In this document: positions 10,122 through 18,262 of the stretch, one piece after another
Position numbering within the stretch: the first letter of the stretch is position 1
Layout of the letters: every line of letters starts with the position of its first letter
NCBI GenBank assembly: GCA_013823325.1
Contig: PNLY01000033.1
Location: 1 to 52,288, forward strand
Origin: Methylobacterium sp.
GTDB taxonomy: Bacteria; Pseudomonadota; Alphaproteobacteria; Rhizobiales; Beijerinckiaceae
Direction: 5' to 3'
DNA length: 52,288 nt
The notes under the pieces: generated by a model
Databases searched by the model: none
Told to the model about the DNA's origin: nothing
The model's input: the letters and a program-made list of their open reading frames with translations, nothing else
Translations under genes and position numbers: made by a program

Positions 10122-11051
10122 TCAGTCATGGGCTGAAGGCGGGTCCCGCCGCGGCGGATTGCAGCCCTGTTGGGCGCAGTTTTCGGCCGCCACCACGACG
10201 GCAAAGCCGAGAGCCGCCGCGCAGAGCTCATTCGGCAGGTTCCTCATCACCGGGCCGAGGCCGCCATTGCGCCAGAGCGAAGCGAGGAAGGCGCCCATGA
10301 AACTGTCCCCCGCGCCGATCGTATCGACGACCTCCTGCGCGAGGGCCGGGAACACCATGGGCTCGCGACGGAACGGCAGGAGATAGCCACCCTTCTCGCC
10401 ATCGGTGACCAGCAACTGACCCCCATGGGCAAGCCAGCGCGCCAAGGGATAGCCGAACTCGGTGCCGTGGAGTGTTCGGGCATCATCCGTGCTGCATTTC
10501 AGCAGATCGCACAGGGCTGCTCGCTCCGCGATGGCATGGCGCACGTCCTCGAGCGCCGGGAGCACAGCGGGCCTGATGTTGAGATCATAGCTGACGCTGA
10601 GGCCTGCCGCGCGCGCACGGCGCATCAGCGCCAGCGCCGCCTGGCCCGACGTGCCGAGCGTCGCGCCGAAGGAGGTGACGTGCAGATGCGCGAACTCGTC
10701 GAGATCCGCCGGCGCGGGCGGCGCGGTATCGAAGGCCGTGCCGTTCAACGAGAACCGGTAGGTCGCGGCACCGTCTGCGTCGAGCGAGGCCGTGGCGGAG
10801 GGCGTCGGCGCCTCGCAGATCCCGACGAAGCGCTGGTCGATGCCTTCCTCTGTCAGGCGTTGGACGAAAAGCTGGCCGTGTCCGTCTTGCGAGAGGCTGA
10901 CATTGTAGGCGACCGGCGCGCCGCAGCGGGCCAATGCCAGCGCCGTGTTGAAGCCGGAGCCGCCGAGCACGGTCTCGTGCTCGTGCCCGGCACGGCCGGG
11001 CACGATGTCGACCAGCGCCTCGCCGTAGACGAGGACGCCCTTGCCCGTCAC
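10122..11051 (-). CDS. PfkB-family carbohydrate kinase
   Basis: This 309-residue ribokinase-family protein has the N-terminal GGSGFNTALALARCG substrate motif (about 30-44) and the C-terminal GAGDSFMGAFLASL motif with catalytic Asp249. Sequence type suggests fructokinase or 2-keto-3-deoxygluconate kinase, but I cannot fix the substrate. I chose GTG 11051 because it overlaps the preceding stop as GTGA and places YGEALVDI at the normal N-terminus. A longer ATG start (11114) would run well into the FAH gene. The FAH-family neighbour suggests sugar-acid catabolism. Confidence 0.85.
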   Translation of the reverse strand: MTGKGVLVYGEALVDIVPGRAGHEHETVLGGSGFNTALALARCGAPVAYNVSLSQDGHGQLFVQRLTEEGIDQRFVGICEAPTPSATASLDADGAATYRFSLNGTAFDTAPPAPADLDEFAHLHVTSFGATLGTSGQAALALMRRARAAGLSVSYDLNIRPAVLPALEDVRHAIAERAALCDLLKCSTDDARTLHGTEFGYPLARWLAHGGQLLVTDGEKGGYLLPFRREPMVFPALAQEVVDTIGAGDSFMGAFLASLWRNGGLGPVMRNLPNELCAAALGFAVVVAAENCAQQGCNPPRRDPPSAHD

Positions 11052-12226
11052 AGCAACCCGCGCTTGGCGAGATTGCGCATCAGATGCGAGGTGCCGAAGC
11101 GCCAGGGCTCGCACTCGTCGGTGCGCCGCATCCGGTTGACCAGCGCGCCGAGCTCGGGCGCCGAGATGGTGACGATGTCGCCGTATTTATGGGTGAAGCC
11201 GCCGCCCGGCGCGTCGCGATCCTTGATCGGCGCGAACATGGTGCCGAGATAGAGCACCGCCCCGTCCGGATACTGGTGGTGCGGGCCGATCATCTGCGCG
11301 GCGAGGTCGGCCGGGTCGCGGCTGATCATGGCGATCGAGGACGAGCCTTCCAGCGTGAAGCCGTCCTCGCCCGCGACGGTCAGGCTCACCGTCGTCTTGC
11401 GCACATGGTCGAGCGAGAAGTCGCCGTTGAAGAAGCGAATGAACGGGCCGATCGCCGCCGCCGCATTATTGTCCTTGGCCTTGCCGAGCAGCAGGGCCGA
11501 ACGGCCCTCGAAGTCGCGCAGGTTGACGTCGTTGCCGAGGCTGGCGCCGACGATACGGCCATCCGAGGCGACGATGATCACGATCTCCGGCTCGGGATTG
11601 TTCCAGCTCGAGCCCGGATGCAGGCCGGCATCGGCGCCGGTGCCGACCGCCGACATCGGCGGCGCCTTGGTGAAGATCTCGGCGTCCGGCCCGATGCCGA
11701 CCTCGAGATACTGGCTCCAGCTGTTCTGGGCGATCAGCACCTCCTTCAGCTTCATCGCCTCGGGCGAGCCGGGCTTCAGCTTGGAGAGGTCGTCGCCGAT
11801 GAGCTTGCCGATCTCTGTCCGGATCGCGGCGGCGGCGGCCGGGTTGCCGCGTGCCTTCTCCTCGATGACGCGCTCCAGCATCGAGACGGCGAAGGTGACG
11901 CCGGCGGCCTTGACCGCCTGCAGGTCGACCGGAGCGAGTAGCCAGGGCTTGCCGTCATTGCGGCTGGCGGCGGAGCTGTTGGCGAGGAGATCGGCAAGCG
12001 AGCCGAGATTCTCGCCGTCAGTGGCGCGCAGCGCCACCGCCGGATCGGCGGTCTCGCAGAGGTCGCGCATCGTCGGGAAGGTCGCGGTGACGTCGATCAC
12101 CCTATCGCCCTGGAGCTTGACCACCGACGGTCCCGCGAGGTCCGGGCGCCAGACCCGGCCGGCCAGCGCGGCGCGGTCGGCATCGGCCGGCAGGGTGTTG
12201 GCGGGCGTGAGCGAAAGCGAGGGCAT
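11048..12226 (-). CDS. Fumarylacetoacetate hydrolase (FAH) family protein
   Basis: This is a 392-residue protein. The C-terminal half carries FAH-fold blocks such as NPEPEIVIIVASDGRIVGAS, GNDVNLRDFEGRSALLLGKA and GPHHQYPDGAVLYLG, with acidic metal ligands around EPEI. FAH-fold enzymes hydrolyse, decarboxylate or dehydrate 2-keto acids and 2-keto-3-deoxy sugar acids. The kinase neighbour makes a sugar-acid substrate plausible, but this is inference. The start at MPSLSLTPANTL is preferred; the frame continues upstream into the shared promoter region. It is the first gene of the leftward operon, divergent from ugpB. Confidence 0.82.
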   Translation of the reverse strand: MPSLSLTPANTLPADADRAALAGRVWRPDLAGPSVVKLQGDRVIDVTATFPTMRDLCETADPAVALRATDGENLGSLADLLANSSAASRNDGKPWLLAPVDLQAVKAAGVTFAVSMLERVIEEKARGNPAAAAAIRTEIGKLIGDDLSKLKPGSPEAMKLKEVLIAQNSWSQYLEVGIGPDAEIFTKAPPMSAVGTGADAGLHPGSSWNNPEPEIVIIVASDGRIVGASLGNDVNLRDFEGRSALLLGKAKDNNAAAAIGPFIRFFNGDFSLDHVRKTTVSLTVAGEDGFTLEGSSSIAMISRDPADLAAQMIGPHHQYPDGAVLYLGTMFAPIKDRDAPGGGFTHKYGDIVTISAPELGALVNRMRRTDECEPWRFGTSHLMRNLAKRGLL

Positions 12227-12238
12227 GGCTGATCCAGG

Positions 12239-12255
12239 TTGTGTGCAGTGTACAA
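12239..12255. promoter_or_regulatory. Imperfect inverted repeat TTGT-N9-ACAA upstream of the FAH gene
   Basis: The 17-base site TTGTGTGCAGTGTACAA lies 12 bases upstream of the leftward FAH start. Its outer arms TTGT/ACAA match and the inner bases are partly symmetric. It resembles sites of FadR-type GntR regulators. No regulator gene is adjacent, so the assignment is tentative. Confidence 0.3.
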
Positions 12256-12327
12256 GACGCATGGGCAGAACAGCCGCTTCCGCGGGAAATCGCAAGTGCG
12301 CCGATGCGCGTCCACAGCGGGGCGGAA

Positions 12328-12356
12328 ATGTCATCGTTTTGTCATTGAACTGTCGC
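12328..12356 (+). promoter_or_regulatory. Pho box (three PhoB half-sites) upstream of ugpB
   Basis: Three 7-base direct repeats with exact 11-base spacing are visible: ATGTCAT (12328), TTGTCAT (12339) and CTGTCGC (12350), separated by 4-base spacers. PhoB boxes are direct CTGTCAT repeats at 11-bp intervals replacing a -35 element. A -10-like CATGCT follows at about 12365, at the usual distance. The ugp operon is a classical Pho regulon member, so phosphate-starvation control is likely. Confidence 0.82.
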
Positions 12357-12429
12357 CCCGGCTTCATGCTAGCTTGCGCACCAACGACAAGAACGCCCGC
12401 GCGTATCGGGGGCTGAGAGGGAGCTGATC

Positions 12430-13746
12430 ATGACCTTCAAACTGAAGACCTTGACCGCGGCCGGCGTGTTCGCCCTCGCCGCTGCTTCGCCGGCTATGGC
12501 GCAGACCGAAATCCAGTGGTGGCACGCCATGACCGGCGCCAACAACGACGTCGTCGTCAAGCTGGCCGAGGAGTTCAACGCCTCGCAGAAGGACTACAAG
12601 GTCGTCGTCGCTTATAAGGGTTCCTATCCCGACACGCTGAACGCCGGCATCGCCGCCTTCCGCGCCGGCAACGCCCCGCACATCATGCAGGTCTTCGAGG
12701 TCGGCACCGCGACGATGATGTCGGCCAAGGGCGCGATCAAGCCGGTCGCCGACGTGATGAAGGACGCGGGCGAAAAGTTCGATCCCAAGAGCTATCTGCC
12801 GGCGATCACCGGTTACTATTCGACGACGAAGGGCGAGATGCTCTCCTTCCCGTTCAACTCGTCCTCGATGGTGATGTGGTACAACAAGGACGCGCTGAAG
12901 AAGGCCGGCCTGCCGGAAACCCCGCCGAAGACCTGGCCCGAAGTGTTCGAGGCCGCCAAGAAATTGAAGGCCGCCGGCTTCGACAAGTGCGGTTTCTCGA
13001 CCGCCTGGACGACCTGGGCCAATATCGAGCAGCTCGGCGCCTGGCACAACGTGCCGGTCGGCACCAAGGCCAACGGCTTCGACGGCTTCGACACCGAGTT
13101 CCGCATCAACAGCGATCTGTTCGTCAAGCACCTGACCAATCTCGCCAACCTGCAGAAGGAAGGCGTGTTCTCCTATTCCGGCCGCACCAACACCGGAGAG
13201 GGCCGCTTCACCTCGGGCGAATGCCCGCTGTTCCTGACCTCCTCGGCCTTCTTCGGTAACGTCAAGGCCAACGCCAAGTTCGACTGGTCGAACGCGCCGA
13301 TGCCGTATTATCCGGATGTCGCCGGGGCCCCGCAGAACTCGATCATCGGCGGCGCCTCGCTCTGGGTCATGGGCGGCAAGAAGGCCGACGAGTACAAGGG
13401 CGTCGCCAAGTTCTTCACCTTCCTCTCCGACGTCGATCGGCAGGTGAAGCTGCACACCGAGTCCGGCTATCTGCCGATCACCAAGGCGGCCTATGAGAAG
13501 GTCAAGGCCTCGGGCTTCTACAAGCAGAACCCCTATCTCGAGACCCCGCTGCTCGAGCTCAACAACAAGGAGCCGACCGACAACTCCCGCGGCGTCCGCT
13601 TCGGCGGCCTGGTCCAGATCCGCGACATCTGGTCGGAGGAGATCGAGGCGGCCCTGAACGGCCAGAAGACGCCGAAGGCGGCGCTCGACGCGGCCAATGA
13701 GCGCGGCAACCAGGCGCTGCGCCAGTTCGAGCGCACCGCCAAGTAA
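12430..13746 (+). CDS. ugpB: sn-glycerol-3-phosphate ABC transporter, substrate-binding protein
   Basis: This 438-residue periplasmic protein has a Sec signal peptide ending ASPAMAQ. Blocks shared with known UgpB proteins include YKGSYPDTLNAGIAAFRAGN, PHIMQVFEVGTATMM, IIGGASLWVMGGK and SGYLPITKAAYE. UgpB captures glycerol-3-phosphate and glycerophosphodiesters for import. The Pho box lies about 75 bases upstream. A strong hairpin after the stop probably raises its level relative to the permeases. The assignment is firm at family level; substrate range is inferred. Confidence 0.95.
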   Translation: MTFKLKTLTAAGVFALAAASPAMAQTEIQWWHAMTGANNDVVVKLAEEFNASQKDYKVVVAYKGSYPDTLNAGIAAFRAGNAPHIMQVFEVGTATMMSAKGAIKPVADVMKDAGEKFDPKSYLPAITGYYSTTKGEMLSFPFNSSSMVMWYNKDALKKAGLPETPPKTWPEVFEAAKKLKAAGFDKCGFSTAWTTWANIEQLGAWHNVPVGTKANGFDGFDTEFRINSDLFVKHLTNLANLQKEGVFSYSGRTNTGEGRFTSGECPLFLTSSAFFGNVKANAKFDWSNAPMPYYPDVAGAPQNSIIGGASLWVMGGKKADEYKGVAKFFTFLSDVDRQVKLHTESGYLPITKAAYEKVKASGFYKQNPYLETPLLELNNKEPTDNSRGVRFGGLVQIRDIWSEEIEAALNGQKTPKAALDAANERGNQALRQFERTAK

Positions 13747-13759
13747 GACAAGACTGATC

Positions 13760-13787
13760 GAAGGCCGGGGCGTTTGTCCCGGCCTTC
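13760..13787 (+). terminator. Intergenic hairpin between ugpB and ugpA (attenuator/stabiliser)
   Basis: GAAGGCCGGG pairs perfectly with CCCGGCCTTC around an 8-base loop, 13 bases after the ugpB stop. There is no long U-tract, and ugpA begins only 19 bases later. This suits partial termination or mRNA 3'-end protection that favours the binding protein. Confidence 0.55.
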
Positions 13788-13806
13788 ATTGCCGCCGGGC
13801 TGGCCG

Positions 13807-14688
13807 ATGCAGAAATACGCTCACTTCAAGGGGCTGACGATCCCGCTGCTGCTGCTCCTGCCGCAGCTCACGATCACGGTCGTGTTCTTCTACTGGCCGG
13901 CGAGCCAGGCCGTCTGGCAGAGCTTCCTGCTGCAGGACGCTTTCGGCATCTCGACCGAGTTCGTCTGGTTCGAGAACTATCGCGACCTGTTCGCCAAGCC
14001 CGAATATTACAAGGCGCTGATCAACACCGGCATCTTCTCGGTCTTCGTCGCGCTGCTCTCGCTCTCGCTGGCGCTGCTCTTCGCGGTGATGGCGGATCGG
14101 GCCATCCGCGGCGCCGAGATCTACAAGACCCTGCTGATCTGGCCTTATGCCGTCGCGCCCGCCATTGCCGGCGTGCTCTGGATCTTCATGTTCGATCCGT
14201 CGCTCGGCATGCTCGCCCGCGGTCTGCAATCGCTGGGCGTCGCCTGGAATCCGCGCCTCAACGGCAATGACGCGATGACGCTGGTCATCCTGGCGGCGAC
14301 CTGGAAGCAGATCTCCTACAACTTCCTGTTCTTCCTCGCCGGCCTGCAGTCGATCCCCAAGAGCGTGATCGAGGCGGCGGTGATCGATGGCGCCCGGCCG
14401 ATGCGGCGCTTCTGGACCATCGTCTTTCCGCTGCTCTCGCCGACGACCTTCTTCCTGCTCGTCGTGAACCTCGTCTACGTCTTCTTCGACACCTTCGGCA
14501 TCATCGATACCGTCAGCGGGGGCGGCCCCTCGGGCGCGACCGAGACGCTGGTCTACAAGGTCTATTCCGACGGCAAGGGCGGCACCAATCTCGGCGGCTC
14601 GGCGGCCCAGTCGGTGATCCTGCTCGCGATGGTCATCGCCATGACCGCCTTCCAGTTCCGCTTCATCGAGCGCAAGGTGAACTACTGA
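13807..14688 (+). CDS. ugpA: sn-glycerol-3-phosphate ABC transporter permease UgpA
   Basis: This 293-residue inner-membrane permease has about six hydrophobic helices, starting with [20 protein letters not shown]. The EAA loop that contacts the ATPase is visible as [20 protein letters not shown]. The start [11 protein letters not shown] was chosen because it lies just before the first helix. A GTG/TTG-type extension upstream would overlap the hairpin. The gene ends in a one-base overlap (TGATG) with the creatininase-family gene. Confidence 0.93.
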   Translation: MQKYAHFKGLTIPLLLLLPQLTITVVFFYWPASQAVWQSFLLQDAFGISTEFVWFENYRDLFAKPEYYKALINTGIFSVFVALLSLSLALLFAVMADRAIRGAEIYKTLLIWPYAVAPAIAGVLWIFMFDPSLGMLARGLQSLGVAWNPRLNGNDAMTLVILAATWKQISYNFLFFLAGLQSIPKSVIEAAVIDGARPMRRFWTIVFPLLSPTTFFLLVVNLVYVFFDTFGIIDTVSGGGPSGATETLVYKVYSDGKGGTNLGGSAAQSVILLAMVIAMTAFQFRFIERKVNY

Positions 14689-15446
14689 TGGCCTCGGTGC
14701 TCTGGCAGGATCTCACCGCCGAGGAATTGCGCGAGAAGGCGGCGCGGGACGCCGTCGTCGTGCTGCCGGTCGCCTCGATGGAGCAGCACGGGCCGCATCT
14801 GCCCGTCGGCGTCGACACCATCCTGTGCAGCGGCGTCTGCAAGCTCGCCGCAGAACGGAGCGAAGGCGTTGAGGTCGTCGTCGCGCCGACCCTGTGGTGC
14901 GGCATGGCCGAGCATCACATGGCCTTCGGCGGCACCTTCACCTTCGACATCCCGACCTATCGCGCCGTGCTGCTGGCTTTGCTGAAGAGCCTGGAGCGCC
15001 ACGGCTTCCACCGCGTCGTCATCGTCAACGGCCATGGCGGCAATATCGCCGCGCTCGGCGCCTTCCTGCCGGACTTCGCCCGGGAGACTTCGCTCCAGAT
15101 CCGCGCCACCACCTATTTCCTGCTGGCGCAGGAAGCGATGGCGCCCTTCATGGACGACCAGGTCAGCGTGCTGCATGCCTGCGAGGTCGAGACCTCTATG
15201 ATGATGGTGCTGGCGCCGGAGACGGTTCGGCAGGACCGTTTGCCGGAAGCGTTCGGCATGCTGGGTGCGGACCTCACGGCGCTGACCCGCCCGACCGTCG
15301 GCCAGTACAAGCCCTTCCGCGAGATGACGCAGACCGGCGTGATCGGCGACGCTCGCAATGCGACGGCGGAGAAGGGCCAAGCCTTCCTCGACGCTTCGGC
15401 AGATGCGCTGGCGAAGCTTCTGAGCGACCGCGGAGGACAGGGCTGA
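14688..15446 (+). CDS. Creatininase-family amidohydrolase inside the ugp operon
   Basis: This is a 252-residue cytoplasmic protein. The metal-binding signature is complete: SMEQHGPHLPVGVDT near residues 30-45 supplies Glu, His and Asp, VNGHGGN supplies His, and HACEVETSMM supplies Glu. Family members hydrolyse amides such as creatinine and formamide intermediates. Its substrate here is unknown. One-base overlaps with both ugpA and ugpE show that it is an integral cistron, not a late insertion with its own signals. A role in processing an imported substrate is possible but unproven. Confidence 0.88.
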   Translation: MASVLWQDLTAEELREKAARDAVVVLPVASMEQHGPHLPVGVDTILCSGVCKLAAERSEGVEVVVAPTLWCGMAEHHMAFGGTFTFDIPTYRAVLLALLKSLERHGFHRVVIVNGHGGNIAALGAFLPDFARETSLQIRATTYFLLAQEAMAPFMDDQVSVLHACEVETSMMMVLAPETVRQDRLPEAFGMLGADLTALTRPTVGQYKPFREMTQTGVIGDARNATAEKGQAFLDASADALAKLLSDRGGQG

Positions 15447-16294
15447 TGGTCGAGGACCGCCGTCTCGGCGATGCGATCGCCTATATCATCCTGACGATCG
15501 GGGTGCTCATCTGCGCCTTTCCCGTCTGGCTGACCTTCGTCGCCTCGACCTGGGACAATGCCACCATCATCAACGGGCAATTGCCGCTCTATCCCGGGCC
15601 GCACTTCCTGGACAACTACTACCGCATCCTCTTCGTCGGCACCTCCGGCTCGACCCGCGAGCCGGTGGCGAGCATGATGCTGAACTCCTTCGTGATGGCG
15701 ATGACGATCGCGATCGGGAAGATATTCATCTCGGTGCTCTCGGCCTACGCCATCGTCTATTACCGCTTCCCGTTCCGGATGGCGGCGTTCTGGATCATCT
15801 TCGTCACGCTGATGCTGCCGGTAGAGGTCCGCATCTTCCCGACCTTCAAGATCGTCTCCGATCTCGGCATGCTCGACAGCTATCAGGGCCTCGCCGTGCC
15901 GCTGATCGCTTCGGCGACAGGCACGCTGCTGTTCCGCCAGTTCTTCATGACCATTCCGGACGAGCTGCTGGAGGCGTCGAAGATCGACGGCGCCGGCCCG
16001 TTCAAGTTCTTCAAGGACACGGTGCTGCCGCTCTCGCTGACGACGATCGCGGCGCTGTTCGTCATTCAGTTCATCTATGGCTGGAACCAGTATCTCTGGC
16101 CGCTGCTGATCACGACCAAGGACTCGATGCAGACCATCGTGATCGGCATCCGCAAGATGATCACCACCTCCGACGCCCTGACCGAATGGCAGCTCGCCAT
16201 GGCCACCGCCATGCTCGCCATGCTGCCCCCGGTCTTCGTCGTCATCGCCATGCAGAGGCTCTTCGTGAAGGGCCTCGTCGAGACAGAGAAGTAG
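15446..16294 (+). CDS. ugpE: sn-glycerol-3-phosphate ABC transporter permease UgpE
   Basis: This 282-residue inner-membrane permease has six predicted helices, the first being [20 protein letters not shown]. The EAA loop reads [20 protein letters not shown]. Conserved UgpE features include TWDNATI near the N-terminus and [11 protein letters not shown] late in the protein. The ATG overlaps the creatininase-family stop (TGATG). It forms the transmembrane channel with UgpA. Confidence 0.94.
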   Translation: MVEDRRLGDAIAYIILTIGVLICAFPVWLTFVASTWDNATIINGQLPLYPGPHFLDNYYRILFVGTSGSTREPVASMMLNSFVMAMTIAIGKIFISVLSAYAIVYYRFPFRMAAFWIIFVTLMLPVEVRIFPTFKIVSDLGMLDSYQGLAVPLIASATGTLLFRQFFMTIPDELLEASKIDGAGPFKFFKDTVLPLSLTTIAALFVIQFIYGWNQYLWPLLITTKDSMQTIVIGIRKMITTSDALTEWQLAMATAMLAMLPPVFVVIAMQRLFVKGLVETEK

Positions 16295-16301
16295 CCCGCC
16301 A

Positions 16302-17381
16302 ATGGCTCAGGTCACGCTCAACAACGTCAAGAAGATCTATGCCGGCGGCGTCGAGGCGGTGAAGGGCGTCTCCTTCGACATCCCCGATGGCGGCTTCTGC
16401 GTCCTCGTCGGCCCCTCCGGCTGCGGCAAGTCGACCTTGCTGCGCATGGTCGCCGGGCTGGAGACGATCTCGGCCGGCGAGGTCGCGATCGGCAGCCGCG
16501 TCGTCAACCAGGTCGAGCCGGCCGACCGCGACATCGCCATGGTCTTCCAGAACTACGCGCTCTATCCGCATATGAGCGTCTACGACAACATGGCCTATGG
16601 CCTGCGCAATCGCGGCACGCCCAAGGACGAGATCGAGAAGCGCGTCGCCGAGGCCGCCCGCATCCTCGCGATCGAGCCGTTCCTGCAGCGCCGCCCGCGC
16701 CAGCTCTCCGGCGGCCAGCGCCAGCGCGTCGCCATGGGCCGCGCCATCGTGCGCAAGCCGCAGGTCTTCCTGTTCGACGAGCCGCTCTCCAATCTCGACG
16801 CCAAACTGCGCGTGCAGATGCGCGTCGAGATCAAGAAGCTGCAGCGCGCGCTCGGCGTCACCGCGATCTACGTCACCCACGACCAGGTCGAGGCGATGAC
16901 GCTCTCCGACAAGCTCGTGGTGATGAATGGCGGCCAGGTCGAGCAGATCGGCGTGCCGGCCGAGGTCTACCGCAAGCCGGCGAGCCGCTTCGTCGCCACC
17001 TTCATCGGCTCGCCGCCGATGAACCTGCTGCCGGCCAAGCTCGATGGGCACGGCATCATTGCGCTCGGCGACGCCCTGCTGCAGGCGCGTGACCTGCGCG
17101 AGGACCTGGCCACCGGCACTGCTGTCGAAGTGGGCCTGCGGCCCGAGGACATCGAGATCGCCTCGGAAGGCGCGGTGGGCTCGCTGCCCTTCGATGTCGA
17201 GTTCATCGAGGAACTCGGGGCGACCCAGCTCTTCCACGGCCAGCTTGCGGGCAAGCCCTTCGTCATGCAGGCGGCGACCGGCGAGGTCACGGCGCAGCCG
17301 GGGCGGCTCTGGATCTCGGTCGATCCCGACAAGGTCCACGTCTTCGACGCCGAAAGCGGCGTGAGGCTGGGGAAGGTTTGA
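16302..17381 (+). CDS. ugpC: sn-glycerol-3-phosphate ABC transporter ATP-binding protein UgpC
   Basis: This 359-residue ATPase belongs to the MalK/UgpC subfamily. Walker A is GPSGCGKST (about 38-46), the signature is LSGGQRQR, Walker B is VFLFDEP, and the H-loop follows in [10 protein letters not shown]. The C-terminal 120 residues form the OB-fold regulatory domain ([11 protein letters not shown]). It lies 7 bases after ugpE and is the last gene of the operon. In E. coli the equivalent domain mediates phosphate-dependent inhibition; whether that holds here is not visible. Confidence 0.94.
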   Translation: MAQVTLNNVKKIYAGGVEAVKGVSFDIPDGGFCVLVGPSGCGKSTLLRMVAGLETISAGEVAIGSRVVNQVEPADRDIAMVFQNYALYPHMSVYDNMAYGLRNRGTPKDEIEKRVAEAARILAIEPFLQRRPRQLSGGQRQRVAMGRAIVRKPQVFLFDEPLSNLDAKLRVQMRVEIKKLQRALGVTAIYVTHDQVEAMTLSDKLVVMNGGQVEQIGVPAEVYRKPASRFVATFIGSPPMNLLPAKLDGHGIIALGDALLQARDLREDLATGTAVEVGLRPEDIEIASEGAVGSLPFDVEFIEELGATQLFHGQLAGKPFVMQAATGEVTAQPGRLWISVDPDKVHVFDAESGVRLGKV

Positions 17382-17401
17382 GCGCGGGTGTCGCAACGTA
17401 G

Positions 17402-17545
17402 AACCCCTCTCCTGGAAGGAGAGGGGCAGGGGTGAGGTGTTCGGACTGGAAACGTTGGCCTGAACCCAACCGCGCGGTCAGCGCTCGCGGAACTGGTCAC
17501 AGGGCCTACACCTCACCCTACCCTCTCCTTACAGGAGAGGGTTCC
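17402..17545. repeat. Paired extragenic palindromes between convergent genes
   Basis: Two elements face each other. One (17402-17440) folds as CCCCTCTCC with GGAGAGGGG and continues GGGGTGAGGTGT. The other (17507-17545) starts ACACCTCACCC and folds as CCCTCTCC with GGAGAGGG. Each is its own hairpin, and the two units are also inverted copies that could form one large stem. They sit between ugpC and the leftward redoxin gene, where they may act as a bidirectional terminator. Such hairpin repeats are common in Hyphomicrobiales intergenic DNA. Confidence 0.8.
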
Positions 17546-17578
17546 CCGCGTTCAGCTCGTCAATGACGGCAGCTCCGC

Positions 17579-18217
17579 TCAGCTCACCGGCGCGTATTTC
17601 ACCACGCAGCCATAGGCCTTGGTCGCCGGCTCCGAGACCGCCTTGCCGGCCTTGAGCTCGGCTACCGCCTGGCGGACATAGCTCTTGGCGCCAGTCAGGC
17701 TGGACGCGCTCGACGAGGGCTTGTCGTCGATTGCGCCGGCATAGGCGAGCGTGCCCTTGGCATCGATGATGTACATGTGCGGCGTCGTCTGGGCGCCATA
17801 GGCCCGCGCCAGCTGGCTCTTCGGGTCGAGCAGGATCGAGGCCGGCGCCGCGTCGCGCGTCCTGGTCAGCTCCTTGGCCTTGGCCGCGTCGACATGGCCC
17901 TGCTCGCCGGCGGGCGAGGAGATCACCGAGAGCCAGACGATGCCGTCCTTGGCCATGTCCTTCTGCAGGGTCTGCATGGTCGCGCTGTTGTAGTGCTTCC
18001 GGACATAGGGGCAGTCATGGTTGGTCCATTCCAGGATCACCGTCTTGCCGGCATAGTCCGAGAGCTTCTGAAGCTTGCCGTCGACGTCGACGACCGAGAA
18101 ATCGGGCGCCTTGGCGCCGGGCTTCGCCGCGCTCTGGGCGAAGGCGACGCTTGAGCCGAGCCCCAGCGCGATTGCGGCGAGGCCGGTGATGAAGAGCTTT
18201 CTGGTCACGTCTGTCAT
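17579..18217 (-). CDS. Exported thioredoxin-like (AhpC/TSA-type redoxin) protein
   Basis: This is a 212-residue protein with an N-terminal signal sequence (LFITGLAAIALGLGSSVAFAQ). A redoxin domain follows: KAPDFSVVDVDGK, then VILEWTNHDCPYVRKHY with a single Cys at the peroxidatic-like position rather than CxxC, and GAQTTPHMYIID with the cis-proline loop. Close homologues are annotated as redoxin or thioredoxin-family proteins. I prefer the ATG at 18217 because GGAG lies 6 bases upstream; an ATG four codons earlier is possible. It follows the DsbD-like gene by 45 bases and may be its periplasmic partner. Confidence 0.85.
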   Translation of the reverse strand: MTDVTRKLFITGLAAIALGLGSSVAFAQSAAKPGAKAPDFSVVDVDGKLQKLSDYAGKTVILEWTNHDCPYVRKHYNSATMQTLQKDMAKDGIVWLSVISSPAGEQGHVDAAKAKELTRTRDAAPASILLDPKSQLARAYGAQTTPHMYIIDAKGTLAYAGAIDDKPSSSASSLTGAKSYVRQAVAELKAGKAVSEPATKAYGCVVKYAPVS

Positions 18218-18262
18218 CTCTGTCTCCATGGGTTGGTGGCAGATGGGTCGGCGTGGGCGGTG

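Noticed and set aside
12227..12429. Small rightward frame ahead of ugpB as a leader peptide
   Set aside because: No good ribosome binding site, and the region is explained by the Pho box and divergent promoters.
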